A DNA stretch of 64,000 nt from Mycobacterium sp. DL592 (GTDB lineage: Bacteria; Actinomycetota; Actinomycetes; Mycobacteriales; Mycobacteriaceae). The stretch is taken from contig NZ_CP050192.1 in NCBI RefSeq assembly GCF_011694515.1, forward strand, positions 1,272,349-1,336,348, in the 5' to 3' direction. The position numbers and the translations under genes were made by a program. Below the pieces are notes generated by a model, which saw nothing but the letters and a program-made list of their open reading frames with translations, ran no database searches and was not told the origin of the DNA. Below are positions 27,101 through 34,741 of the stretch, one piece after another; position 1 is the stretch's first letter, and each line of letters starts with the position of its first letter.

Positions 27101-28893
27101 ATCGGGTCGAGGCCGCGCTGGCCCGCGAGCCGCGCGCGTACATGACGATCGTCCAGGCACCCGACGACTGCGTGATCGGCGGCGATCCCGCGGCATGCAA
27201 GCGGGTGATCGACGCTGTCGAGGGAGCCGGTGCGATACCGCTGGGCCTGGACATGGTGATCCACTGCAGCGCCATGGATCCGTTCGCCGACACCTGGCGG
27301 GCCATCCACACCCGGCAGGCGCACGTCGCGCCGGGAGTGCGGTTTTACACCAACGCCGGCAACCGGGCGTATGTGCCGACCAGTGAGGCCGCCGCGGCGG
27401 CGATCACCCAGCAGGCCGTCGAACCCATCGACTTCCCCGCGACGATCCTGCAGGCCTGGGAAGACGGCGTGCGGGTGTTCGTCGAGCACGGCCCGCGCGC
27501 CATTCTCACCGGGGCGATCCCGAAGATCCTCGGCGACCGCCCGCATGTGGCGGTGGCGCTGGATCCGCAGGAACGCCGAGGACTACGGGCACTCGCCGAG
27601 TCGGTGTCCAAACTGTGGGTGCACGGCCTGCCGGTGCGCGTCGATGCCTTCGACGCACGACTGGAGCAACTGCGCAGTCAATCAGCCCCGGCGACAGCGG
27701 ATATCGCCCGCAAGGTGACGCTGCCCGCCCACTGGCCCGACGTGGTGGCGGTCTCCCACGAACCAGCTCAACCTGCATCCGAGAACGGGAGCACCCCAAT
27801 GCCGGAACCAGACCATGGAACTCTGCAGACGATGCAGGCGGCGCCGGCGTATCCGACGCCGCTGGTGATCCCGCAGCGCGAGGTCGTCGTCACCGCGACG
27901 GAGGTCGTCCCCGCGCGCGGTCAGACGGCGCCGGGCACGGTCGGCGACCGGACGGCCGTGGCGCTGAGCCTGGTCGAGTCCGTGGGCCAGGCCCATGCGG
28001 CGTTCGTCGAGCAGCAAGCCGAAGCGCACGAGTCGTTCCTGAGGATGCGCGGCGAGATGCTGGCGATGGCGGCGGGCCGGCGCGGTCCGGTCACCGTGGA
28101 TGCCCCGGCGTCGCCGGTGGCGTTGACGTCGTCGCCGCAACCCGTTGCCGCACCGGTGAATCCGCCGCGCACGGCCGTCGCGGCGGCCCCGGCACCCGCG
28201 GCCGTACCTCCGCCGGCCCAGGCCGCACCTGCGGCTCCAGTGACGCCGCCACCCCCGCCGCCGGGCCCTGTCTCCTACACCTGCTGTGGTGGAGACGTAG
28301 CCGTTGCCGCCGTTGCCGAACAACACACCGCCGGGCTTGCCGTCCGGGCTGTCCGCAGTTCCGTTGGCGCCGTTGCCGATCAGCAGCGTCCCGAACACCA
28401 CCACGGAGAAGCCGTTGGTAGTCGCGCCCGCCATCGTCGTGTTCGAGCCGAATGCCAGCCCGTTGCCGAAGTTGTAGGCGATGCCGTCAGCACCGTTGCC
28501 TCCGACGGTCGTGCCGCCGCTGCCGCCCGCCCCGCCTGCGCCACCGATCGCGTTGCCCGGCCCGCCGAAGGGGTAGTAGCCCATGATGGCCATACCGCCC
28601 TGGCCGCCGTCGCCGCCGGTGACGGTGCCTGCGCCGCCGGCCCCGCCCGCGCCGCCGATCACGTTGCCGTAGCCGATGCTCAGTGCGATACCGCCGGTGC
28701 CGCCCTTGCCGCCGATGACGCCTGCGCCGCCGGTTCCGCCTGCCCCGCCGACCTGGTCGTCGTAACCGCCGGTGCCGCCATTGCCGCCGGTGCTGCTCGC
28801 GCTGGCGCCGCCGTCGCCGCCGACGCCCGCGCTACCGAGGTAGCCGCCGTTCCCGCCGCTCCCGCCGGTGCCGCCGACGCCGGTGGTCGCTGA
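24193..28893 (+). CDS. PfaB/PfaC-like synthase KS-CLF-AT, native 3' part missing after about 28265
   Basis: The frame is open for 1566 codons, but only residues 1 to about 1357 are native. KS (1-430): Cys173 in DAACASSLYA, His in CHATGTPLG (about 305) and KGNLGHT (about 340). Chain-length-factor-like second KS (430-730): no catalytic Cys (FTVSSEELSAI at that place). AT (815-1180): FMFTGAAAAYPGAG and Ser907 in GLSSGE, where family members usually have GHS. Then a helix like that of the PfaA-like partner (VEQQAEAHESFLRMRGEMLA) and a Pro/Ala linker ending in PPPPPPGP. After about 28265 the frame merely reads the antisense of a PGRS gene. The usual downstream DH-DH of PfaC (and a phosphopantetheinyl transferase) are absent, so the protein is probably truncated or the locus misassembled. 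Confidence 0.82.
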   Translation: MSGFEPVAIVGRSCILPGAATPEALYDATLNGRCLLTPTRPEHWRGVDPAALLASEQPGLRVSSATGGYIDVSPDLSAIAARITDFDRLDPISHWLAYCAQQALGAPSAAPRTGLIVGNLSYPSAGNTEFVEGVWNGNGHTDPRNRFSSGLPVHLVAGAMGLTGPAFALDAACASSLYAIKLACDALHDGDADVMLAGGVNGADDLFLHLGFTALQALSPSGRSRPFHTDADGLVPAAGAALVALKRLEDAEQAGDRILGVILGVGLSNDGRQSGFLAPAVGGQTRAMTAALEQAGLTPSDIDYLDCHATGTPLGDATELQSIFAAYGEVPLRLGALKGNLGHTITVSGAASLINVLSAMQAGTIAPALCEKPTAALADTPFTLATTPMPWDGAVKRAAVSNFGFGGNNAHLIVESYVPSRRAAVRPSAPSGDIVICGLGVVTGDARDVETFRRRALGPEAQPTPLDTVELDLVRLGFPPSELKSSLSQQTTMLAAAGHALEQVGTDPERTGVIVGMGCDATIARQRLRVLHADDQDWLTANSEAAPRLTADGVVGTMPNIPANRIHAQRDFRGWGFTVSSEELSAITALRIGVRALRRGELDAVVAGAVDMCCEPAHERAADAVGAGGWEPHGDAAVAFVLKRRADAEAAGDDIIAVIDTDGALGAPEPNIGAERFGRTHAASAAIEIASRAEALRARVRVDQNGAQPAPGGTQTSIWLESLGGRADGVTLSAVGHRPRPLALGAVPLCERYAGASRDEVIGRMKRREPGGSGPVRCSVVADNDTSLDTLRTAAVERLERGESPVIPGVAFAEGPTTGELAFMFTGAAAAYPGAGRDLFLAWPELGDALAARLSGVGDLARPLYGAGITTLDPRTQLTGCALVCQAHAEFSRTVLGLAPTAAIGLSSGETNSLLAFGVWRDLEEMLGEIEASGMYGEQLTGSCRVAATDWGLGEQAAPWECWRINAPRDRVEAALAREPRAYMTIVQAPDDCVIGGDPAACKRVIDAVEGAGAIPLGLDMVIHCSAMDPFADTWRAIHTRQAHVAPGVRFYTNAGNRAYVPTSEAAAAAITQQAVEPIDFPATILQAWEDGVRVFVEHGPRAILTGAIPKILGDRPHVAVALDPQERRGLRALAESVSKLWVHGLPVRVDAFDARLEQLRSQSAPATADIARKVTLPAHWPDVVAVSHEPAQPASENGSTPMPEPDHGTLQTMQAAPAYPTPLVIPQREVVVTATEVVPARGQTAPGTVGDRTAVALSLVESVGQAHAAFVEQQAEAHESFLRMRGEMLAMAAGRRGPVTVDAPASPVALTSSPQPVAAPVNPPRTAVAAAPAPAAVPPPAQAAPAAPVTPPPPPPGPVSYTCCGGDVAVAAVAEQHTAGLAVRAVRSSVGAVADQQRPEHHHGEAVGSRARHRRVRAECQPVAEVVGDAVSTVASDGRAAAAARPACATDRVARPAEGVVAHDGHTALAAVAAGDGACAAGPARAADHVAVADAQCDTAGAALAADDACAAGSACPADLVVVTAGAAIAAGAARAGAAVAADARATEVAAVPAAPAGAADAGGR

Positions 28894-29850
28894 CCCGCCG
28901 GTTCCACCTGCCCCGCCGTTGCCGGTGAACAGTCCGCCCGCGCCGCCTGAACCGCCGCTGCCGCCGGTCTCGAGGTCGACGGCGGTGGACCCGCCGTTGC
29001 CGCCTTTGCCGCCGTTGCCGAACCAGACCGCCGAGCCGCCGTTGCCGCCGGCCTTGCCGGCCTGGCCGGTTCCGCCATTGCCGCCGTTGCCGATGATCCC
29101 GGAGGTGCCGCCGTTGCCGCTGCCCCAGCCGCTGCCGCCGTTGCCGTAGAGGAAGCCGGCATTGCCGCCATTACAGCTGCCGGATGCCGCGGTGCAGTCA
29201 CCGGCCACCGTGCCGTAGCTGTAGCCGTTGCCGATCAGCAGGCCCGCATTCGGATGATCGGCGGTGCCGTCGCTGACCAACAACGCCATGAAGTCGCTGA
29301 GCGCGCCGGTCCAGGGGAACAGCGAGGGCAATGTGGGCAGCACGGGGATCGCCGAGGCCGCAACGGTCGTCTTGGCGACGGCAGCGGCTGCGGGCGCGGC
29401 TGCAGCCGGCGTGGCTGTGGCGCTCAGCGTGGCGGCAGCGGCCGGCGCGGCATCTGCGGCAGCGGGGGAGACGGTGGTGGTGGTGGTGCTGGCAGCCGCC
29501 ACCGGATCAATCGTGGTGGTGGCAGTATTGGCTGTCGACGACCGGCCGGTGGACGTGGCCGCGGCCGGAGAACTGCTGGAAGACTTGGGTTTCGAGGTTG
29601 TGGTGCCCGTGTGCGGACGGGCTGAGCCGGTGGACTTGGAGGTCGACGCTGACGCTGCGCTGTCGGTTGAGCCGGCGGCGTCGTTCGACGGGGCCGCGTT
29701 AGCGACCCCGGTGGCCCCGGCTAGGGACGCGCAGACACCGACGGTGAGCGCGCCGGCACCAAGCCAGGTGGACAGCTCGCCGTGCGGGCGGGAAGCGCGG
29801 TGGCGCGCACGAGAACGCTCCTCACGTGCCGCACGATGTTTTGCTGTCAC
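27682..29850 (-). CDS. PGRS-type glycine-repeat secreted protein without a PE domain, 3' truncated
   Basis: Native part is 29850 to about 28266 (528 codons); the remaining open frame to 27682 is antisense of the synthase gene. It starts at GTG 29850. Residues 1-53 are an Arg-rich segment and a hydrophobic core (LSTWLGAGALTVGVCASLAG) ending in VANA, an export signal unlike a PE domain. Residues 54-160 are a Ser/Thr/Ala linker. Around 170-200 lies LPSLFPWTGALSDFMALL. From about 200 on there are PGRS repeats (GNGGNGGTG, GGAGGTGG) with interspersed GLLIGNG, AVWFGNG and GVLFGNG units. Native sequence ends at TTAGVGD in mid-repeat. Such Ca-binding-like or surface glycine-repeat proteins are common in rapid growers; function unknown. 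Confidence 0.75.
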   Translation of the reverse strand: MTAKHRAAREERSRARHRASRPHGELSTWLGAGALTVGVCASLAGATGVANAAPSNDAAGSTDSAASASTSKSTGSARPHTGTTTSKPKSSSSSPAAATSTGRSSTANTATTTIDPVAAASTTTTTVSPAAADAAPAAAATLSATATPAAAAPAAAAVAKTTVAASAIPVLPTLPSLFPWTGALSDFMALLVSDGTADHPNAGLLIGNGYSYGTVAGDCTAASGSCNGGNAGFLYGNGGSGWGSGNGGTSGIIGNGGNGGTGQAGKAGGNGGSAVWFGNGGKGGNGGSTAVDLETGGSGGSGGAGGLFTGNGGAGGTGGSATTGVGGTGGSGGNGGYLGSAGVGGDGGASASSTGGNGGTGGYDDQVGGAGGTGGAGVIGGKGGTGGIALSIGYGNVIGGAGGAGGAGTVTGGDGGQGGMAIMGYYPFGGPGNAIGGAGGAGGSGGTTVGGNGADGIAYNFGNGLAFGSNTTMAGATTNGFSVVVFGTLLIGNGANGTADSPDGKPGGVLFGNGGNGYVSTTAGVGDRARRRGWRRHWSRRCGLGRRRYGRGCRGRRDGRARRIHRCGNGLRRRRQRHRRRRGIHGDRTAPARRHRQHLAAHPQERLVRFGLLLDERRMGLAHGLDQAQRHGRPVADRARRRLTARGDDLRRGDDDLALRDHQRRRIRRRRLHRLQSSMVWFRHWGAPVLGCRLSWFVGDRHHVGPVGGQRHLAGDIRCRRG
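28255..28275. other. Breakpoint joining two truncated genes tail to tail
   Basis: To the left, the + strand encodes the proline-rich linker of the KS-CLF-AT protein; to the right, the - strand encodes glycine-repeat protein. Neither gene has its own stop here: each frame continues into the antisense of the other. The change falls within about GGGCCCTGTCTCC (28262-28274). No insertion sequence or target duplication is visible. Confidence 0.75.
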
Positions 29851-30064
29851 TGTTCGTTTCCCGGTCCCCTGTTACCCCGGTCACAGATCGTAGCAAAGCA
29901 AGCTGGCGGCTCCAGCAAATGCCTGGTCAGGCCGTCGGATGCCGAGTGTCGTTGTGCCGATACATACCTTCGGTCGGTTATCCCGGGCCGGGCAAGCTCG
30001 GTGTTCGTCCCTGGAGTCGCGCCCTGTGCCCATCCCGGTAATTCCCGTCCGCTGTCTGCACCGG

Positions 30065-31201
30065 CTACTTCCGGTGCCGCCCGCCGCCGCCGGTGGAGCC
30101 CGAGGAGGAGTCGGACGCCTTCGCTTGCCGGGCCGTCCCACCGCTGGTCTTCGCCGCGTGCTTGGGACCCGTGGCCTCGGAGGAATCGGCCGACGTGGTC
30201 GTCGCTGCGGCGCTCGTTGCGTTATTGCCTCCGGTCGCGGCCGACGGCCGGCCGACGGCGAATCCGTTGATGTTGAAGCCAGGGCCACCCGCGGCGACCG
30301 TGGCACCGTTCTGCCCGACCGATCCCGCCAGCGCTGCAGCGCCCGGGCCGGCGCTGACGGTGTTGCCATTGCCCTGGGCATTGAAGGCGCCGAGCAATAT
30401 CGACGGCGTGGCCGAATTTCCGGCAGCCACCGTGGTGTTATTGCCGTTGATGTTGACGGCGCCGGTGAGGATTCCCGCCGAGGAGACGTTGTTGTTACCG
30501 GTATCGCCCGAGATATTGAGTGCGGCGGAGGCGATTCCACCGGCTGCGGTGGTCTGCTGGCCGTTGTTGTTGGGCAGGAAGCCGATCGCGATGTTCAGGC
30601 CGCCGACCGTCGACGTGGTGCCCGGCCCCAGTTGCAGGGAGAAGTTCAACAACCCGGCCGCGCCGGTGGTCTGGCCGCCGGATCCCAGCGGATTGACACC
30701 GGCGGAGTAATTGAGGAAACCGAGGGTCGACGACGTGCCCTGGCCCAGCTGGTAGGAGAAGTTGAGGACGCCGATGGCGCCGGCCTCCGCGTTTCCGTTG
30801 CCGGTGTTCTGGCTGATGACAAGGTTCAGGGCGCCCCAGTTGGAGGCAGTGCCCGCCCCGATTTGCAGTGCGGTGGAGAAGAAGGAGGTGATGGCCCCGG
30901 CCGAGGCGCTGTCACCGAGGGCCGCCGCCCAGGTGAACGCACTCAAGACCGTGGTGGCGCTGGCGCCGTCACCGATCGCGATCGCCCCGTTCAGAAGGCC
31001 GCCCGCGCTCGCCGTCGCGCCGTTGCCGATCCCGATGGCGAAGGTCGTCAGGTTGCTCGTGCAGCCGTTGCCGTTGCCGATCCCGAATGCCGAGAAGCAG
31101 TTGGCGTTGGCGGCTGGGGCTGCACTGAGTGTCCCGGCGCCGAGCGCACCGGAGACCAGTGCCCCGAGCAACACGCCGCCTTTGACTCGAGCCTGATGCA
31201 T
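30065..31201 (-). CDS. Secreted asparagine/glycine repeat protein, probable beta-solenoid
   Basis: A 378-residue exported protein. Signal peptide MHQARVKGGVLLGALVSGAL, cleaved near APAANA. Residues about 35-300 consist of short Gly/Asn/Ala-rich units, clearest between 120 and 300 as about 20-residue repeats of the type (A)GxLNxxxxLGxGTxSxxG. A Ser/Thr tail ends in the basic GGGGRHRK. Two Cys (35 and 47) flank the first repeat. The regular LN/IN spacing suggests a beta-helix; I recognise no named family, and it is distinct from PPE-MPTR repeats (no PPE domain). It lies 214 bases upstream of the PGRS-type gene on the same strand, so the two secreted repeat proteins could share a transcript. Confidence 0.78.
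   Translation of the reverse strand: MHQARVKGGVLLGALVSGALGAGTLSAAPAANANCFSAFGIGNGNGCTSNLTTFAIGIGNGATASAGGLLNGAIAIGDGASATTVLSAFTWAAALGDSASAGAITSFFSTALQIGAGTASNWGALNLVISQNTGNGNAEAGAIGVLNFSYQLGQGTSSTLGFLNYSAGVNPLGSGGQTTGAAGLLNFSLQLGPGTTSTVGGLNIAIGFLPNNNGQQTTAAGGIASAALNISGDTGNNNVSSAGILTGAVNINGNNTTVAAGNSATPSILLGAFNAQGNGNTVSAGPGAAALAGSVGQNGATVAAGGPGFNINGFAVGRPSAATGGNNATSAAATTTSADSSEATGPKHAAKTSGGTARQAKASDSSSGSTGGGGRHRK
30302..30844 (-). repeat. About nine 20-residue LN/G repeats
   Basis: Protein-level repeats within the secreted protein. Units such as GVLNFSYQLGQGTSSTLG, GLLNFSLQLGPGTTSTVG and GLNIAIGFLPNNNGQQTTA recur with about 20-residue spacing. They are degenerate at DNA level, so the periodicity appears to be kept by selection. 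Confidence 0.6.
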
Positions 31202-31458
31202 CGGCGTACCTCAATGTTCGTCGGTGTCTTTGCCGGTAAGGACCGTACCTCTCCCCGGCGTGAGGCAGAAAGAGTTTCGGCCAACTCTTTGCCACATTCA
31301 TAGCTGGCGCACACATGATGCCGGTGAGCTGCGGCAGCTCAGCGTGGTGGCCGGTTGCGGCATCCCGGCGACACGCAAGGCCGTGTCCTCGATGCTCTGG
31401 TGCACGATCGATAGCCGGGTATGGGTGCCGGGCGATCTGAAGCCGTTCGAACGCTGAG

Positions 31459-31531
31459 TGCCCCCGGCAGGATTCGAACCTGCGGCCTTCTGCTCCGGAG
31501 GCAGACGCTCTATCCCCTGAGCTACGGGGGC
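31459..31531 (-). tRNA. tRNA-Arg (anticodon CCG)
   Basis: 73 nt on the minus strand, from GCCCCCGTAGCTCAG at 31531 to the discriminator A at 31459. The 7-bp acceptor GCCCCCG/CGGGGGC is perfect. The anticodon arm TCTGC-CTCCGGA-GCAGA gives CCG (Arg), and the T arm contains GGTTCGAATCC. CCA is not encoded. It lies just before argS on the opposite strand, as argV does in other mycobacteria. Confidence 0.97.
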
Positions 31532-31671
31532 GCATCGAGATGACATGCGCCGTTTGGGCCTGCATAGCCTAACTCATCTCGGCGCTGCCCCACCAAGGCC
31601 CGCCCCGAGAGCGCAGCGACCCGGGATGCAGGTGCAGGCTCTGACCACGTCAGACCATAGGATGGACCCCC

Positions 31672-33324
31672 GTGACCCCCGCCGACCTCGCCGAGCTGCT
31701 GAAGAACACCGCCGCCGCGGTGCTGGCCGCGCATGGCCTCGACACCGCCGCGCTTCCCGCGGTCGTGACCGTCGAGCGCCCGCGCAACCCCGAGCATGGC
31801 GATTACGCGACGAATCTGGCGCTGCAGGTCGCCAAGAAGGTCGGCGCAAACCCCCGGGAACTGGCCGGATGGCTGGCCGCTGCGCTCACCGAAGCCGACG
31901 GGATCGCCTCGGCCGAGGTCGCCGGGCCGGGCTTTGTGAACCTGCGCATCGAGGCCTCGGCCCAGGGCCTCATCGTCCGCAACGTCCTCGACGCCGGTGC
32001 CGGATACGGCCATTCCGGGCTGCTGCAGGGCCAGAGGATCAACCTCGAGTTCGTTTCGGCCAACCCCACCGGCCCCATCCACATCGGTGGCACCCGGTGG
32101 GCGGCCGTCGGCGATGCGCTCGGTCGCCTACTGTCCACCCAGGGCGGCGACGTGGTCCGGGAGTACTACTTCAACGATCACGGCGCGCAGATCGACCGGT
32201 TCACCAAGTCGCTGATCGCCGCCGCCAAAGGCGAACCGGCCCCTGCCGACGGCTATGCCGGCGCCTACATCAACGACATCGCAGACCAGATCCTGGCCAA
32301 GGCCCCCGACGCACTGAGCTTGACCGGCGGGGAGCAGCAGGAGACGTTCCGGTCCATCGGCGTGGACCTGATGTTCGACCACATCAAGAAGTCCCTGCAC
32401 GAGTTCGGCACCGACTTCGACGTCTACACCCACGAAGACTCCATGCACACCAGCGGACGCGTGGACCAGGCGATCGCCAAGCTCCGGGAGAACGGCGCCA
32501 TCTACGAAAAGGATGGCGCAACCTGGCTTCGCACAACGGAATTCGGTGACGACAAGGACCGCGTCGTCATCAAGAGCGACGGCCAGCCCGCCTATATCGC
32601 CGGCGACCTGGCCTACTACCTGGACAAGCGCCAGCGCGGCTTCGATCTGTGCATCTACATGCTGGGTGCCGACCACCACGGCTACATCGCGCGGTTGAAG
32701 GCGGCTGCCGCCGCGCTCGGTGACGACCCGGACACCGTCGAGGTGCTGATCGGCCAGATGGTGAACCTCGTCCGCGACGGGCAACCCGTGCGGATGAGCA
32801 AGCGGGCCGGCACGGTGATCACCCTCGACGACCTCGTCGAGGCCATCGGAGTCGACGCCGCGCGATACGCACTGATCCGCTCCTCGGTGGACAGCCCGAT
32901 CGACATCGACCTGCAGCTGTGGTCCTCGGCGTCCAGCGAAAACCCGGTCTACTACGTGCAATACGCCCACGCCCGGCTCTCGGCACTGGCCCGCAACGCC
33001 GCCGAACTCGGCCTGGCGCCCGACACCGCACACCTGGATCTGCTCACCCATGACAAAGAGGGCACCCTGATCCGCAACCTGGGCGAGTTCACCCGGGTGC
33101 TCGAGTCCGCGGCCTCGCTGCGCGAACCGCACCGGGTGTGCCGTTACCTCGAGGACCTGGCGGGGGACTACCACCGGTTCTACGACTCCTGCCGGGTGCT
33201 TCCCCAGGGCGACGAAGAACCCACCGACTTGCATCGAGCCCGGCTGGCGTTGTGCGACGCCACCCGCCAGGTGATCGGCAACGGGCTGGGCATCCTGGGC
33301 GTGTCCGCACCGGAGCGGATGTGA
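31672..33324 (+). CDS. argS: Arginyl-tRNA synthetase
   Basis: A 550-residue class I synthetase. The N-terminal Add1 domain includes [17 protein letters not shown]. The HIGH signature reads [12 protein letters not shown] (about residues 128-139) and the KMSKS equivalent reads RMSKRAG (about 374), followed by the C-terminal anticodon-binding DALR domain with YVQYAHARL. It charges tRNA-Arg. Start GTG 31672. The last bases overlap the lysA start (GTGA), so argS heads the lysA-hom-thrC-thrB operon, as in M. tuberculosis. Confidence 0.98.
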   Translation: MTPADLAELLKNTAAAVLAAHGLDTAALPAVVTVERPRNPEHGDYATNLALQVAKKVGANPRELAGWLAAALTEADGIASAEVAGPGFVNLRIEASAQGLIVRNVLDAGAGYGHSGLLQGQRINLEFVSANPTGPIHIGGTRWAAVGDALGRLLSTQGGDVVREYYFNDHGAQIDRFTKSLIAAAKGEPAPADGYAGAYINDIADQILAKAPDALSLTGGEQQETFRSIGVDLMFDHIKKSLHEFGTDFDVYTHEDSMHTSGRVDQAIAKLRENGAIYEKDGATWLRTTEFGDDKDRVVIKSDGQPAYIAGDLAYYLDKRQRGFDLCIYMLGADHHGYIARLKAAAAALGDDPDTVEVLIGQMVNLVRDGQPVRMSKRAGTVITLDDLVEAIGVDAARYALIRSSVDSPIDIDLQLWSSASSENPVYYVQYAHARLSALARNAAELGLAPDTAHLDLLTHDKEGTLIRNLGEFTRVLESAASLREPHRVCRYLEDLAGDYHRFYDSCRVLPQGDEEPTDLHRARLALCDATRQVIGNGLGILGVSAPERM

Positions 33325-34739
33325 ACGCTCACCCGGCCGGCCCACGGCACGCCGAGGAGATCCACCACGGCGGCGCGCCGCAGCGACCCGTCAGCGCCGC
33401 CGACGCCATGGCGTTGGCCCCGAAAGTGTGGCCGCACAACCTGATTCGCAGACCCGATGGCGAGGTGGTGATCGCCGGCGTGGCGGTGAGCGATCTGGCC
33501 GCCGAGTACGGCACCCCACTGTTCGTCATCGACGAGGACGACTTCCGCAACCGTTGCCGGGAGATATCCGCGGCATTCGGTGGCGGTCACAACGTGCACT
33601 ACGCGGCCAAGGCCTTCCTCTGCAGCGAGATCGCCCGCTGGGTCGCCGAGGAGGGCTTGTCCCTGGACGTCGCCAGCGGCGGCGAACTTGCGGTGGCCCT
33701 GCACGCAGGCTTCCCGGCCGAACGAATCGCGTTCCACGGCAACAACAAATCGGTCGACGAACTCACCGCCGCCGTCAAGGCTGGCGTCGGCCATATCGTG
33801 CTCGACTCGATGACCGAGATCGACCGCCTGGACCTCATCGCCGGTGACGCCGGGGTGGTGCAGGACGTGCTCATCCGCATCACCGTCGGTGTGGAAGCCC
33901 ACACCCACGAGTTCATCGCCACCGCCCACGAGGACCAGAAGTTCGGCCTATCGCTGGCCAGTGGCGCCGCCATGACGGCGGTGCGCCGGGTGTTCGCCGC
34001 CGACCACCTGCGGCTGGTCGGCTTACACAGCCACATCGGCTCGCAGATCTTCGACGTCGCCGGATTCGAACTCGCCGCGCACCGCGTGATCGGCCTGCTG
34101 CGTGACGTGGTCGCCGAATTCGGCGTCGACAAGACCGCCCAGATCGCCACCGTCGACCTCGGTGGCGGCCTCGGCATTTCCTATCTGGCACAGGATGATC
34201 CGCCGCCGGTGCAGGACCTGGCGGCCAAACTCGGTGCGATCGTGCACAACGAGTCGGCGGCCGTCGGCCTGCCGTCACCGCGACTGGTCGTCGAGCCCGG
34301 ACGTGCCATCGCCGGACCGGGCACCGTGACCCTCTATCAGGTGGGCACCGTCAAAGACGTGGCGATCAGTGCCGGCTCATCACGGCGCTACATCAGCGTC
34401 GACGGCGGCATGAGCGACAACATCCGCACGTCGCTCTACGGTGCCGAATACGACGTCCGGCTGGTCTCCCGGGGCAGCGATGCCCAGCCGGTGCTGGCCA
34501 GGATCGTAGGAAAGCATTGCGAGAGCGGCGATATCGTCGTTCGCGATGCCTGGGTGCCGGATGACGTACACCCAGGCGACCTGCTGGCGGTAGCCGCCAC
34601 CGGCGCCTACTGCTATTCGATGTCGAGTCGGTACAACCTGATCGGCCGCCCCGCGGTGGTGGCCGTGCGCGACGGGCGGGCTCGCCTGATCCTGCGCCGG
34701 GAGACCGTCGAAGACTTGTTGAGTTTGGAAGTGAGGTAA
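33321..34739 (+). CDS. lysA: Diaminopimelate decarboxylase
   Basis: A 472-residue fold-III PLP enzyme catalysing the last step of lysine synthesis (meso-DAP to L-lysine). The PLP lysine is Lys97 in [17 protein letters not shown] and GGGLGISY bind the phosphate; [10 protein letters not shown] and the C-terminal CESGDIV motif contribute the second active-site Cys across the dimer. Start GTG 33321 overlaps the argS stop and matches the mycobacterial N-terminus. The next gene begins 2 bases after the stop. Confidence 0.97.
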   Translation: MNAHPAGPRHAEEIHHGGAPQRPVSAADAMALAPKVWPHNLIRRPDGEVVIAGVAVSDLAAEYGTPLFVIDEDDFRNRCREISAAFGGGHNVHYAAKAFLCSEIARWVAEEGLSLDVASGGELAVALHAGFPAERIAFHGNNKSVDELTAAVKAGVGHIVLDSMTEIDRLDLIAGDAGVVQDVLIRITVGVEAHTHEFIATAHEDQKFGLSLASGAAMTAVRRVFAADHLRLVGLHSHIGSQIFDVAGFELAAHRVIGLLRDVVAEFGVDKTAQIATVDLGGGLGISYLAQDDPPPVQDLAAKLGAIVHNESAAVGLPSPRLVVEPGRAIAGPGTVTLYQVGTVKDVAISAGSSRRYISVDGGMSDNIRTSLYGAEYDVRLVSRGSDAQPVLARIVGKHCESGDIVVRDAWVPDDVHPGDLLAVAATGAYCYSMSSRYNLIGRPAVVAVRDGRARLILRRETVEDLLSLEVR

Positions 34740-34741
34740 CC

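Noticed and set aside
24715..27546. Long minus-strand open frame opposite the KS-CLF-AT gene
   Set aside because: Antisense mirror of KS, CLF and AT coding sequence; no motifs or plausible start signals.
28262..28285. CTGTCTC at the breakpoint resembles the start of a transposon-library adapter sequence
   Set aside because: Only seven bases agree (CTGTCTC); the following CTACACC departs from the adapter. Not enough to claim adapter contamination.
28500..29160. Dense GCCGCCGTTGCC-type repeats considered as a CRISPR or other spaced DNA repeat array
   Set aside because: The periodicity follows codons of GGNGG/GxGG glycine repeats on the minus strand; there are no unique spacers of constant length.
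31459..31531. tRNA-Arg as the attachment site of a genomic island carrying the Pfa-type genes
   Set aside because: No integrase gene and no second copy of the tRNA 3' end is visible near 15.8 kb or elsewhere in the window; the tRNA is at its normal place before argS.
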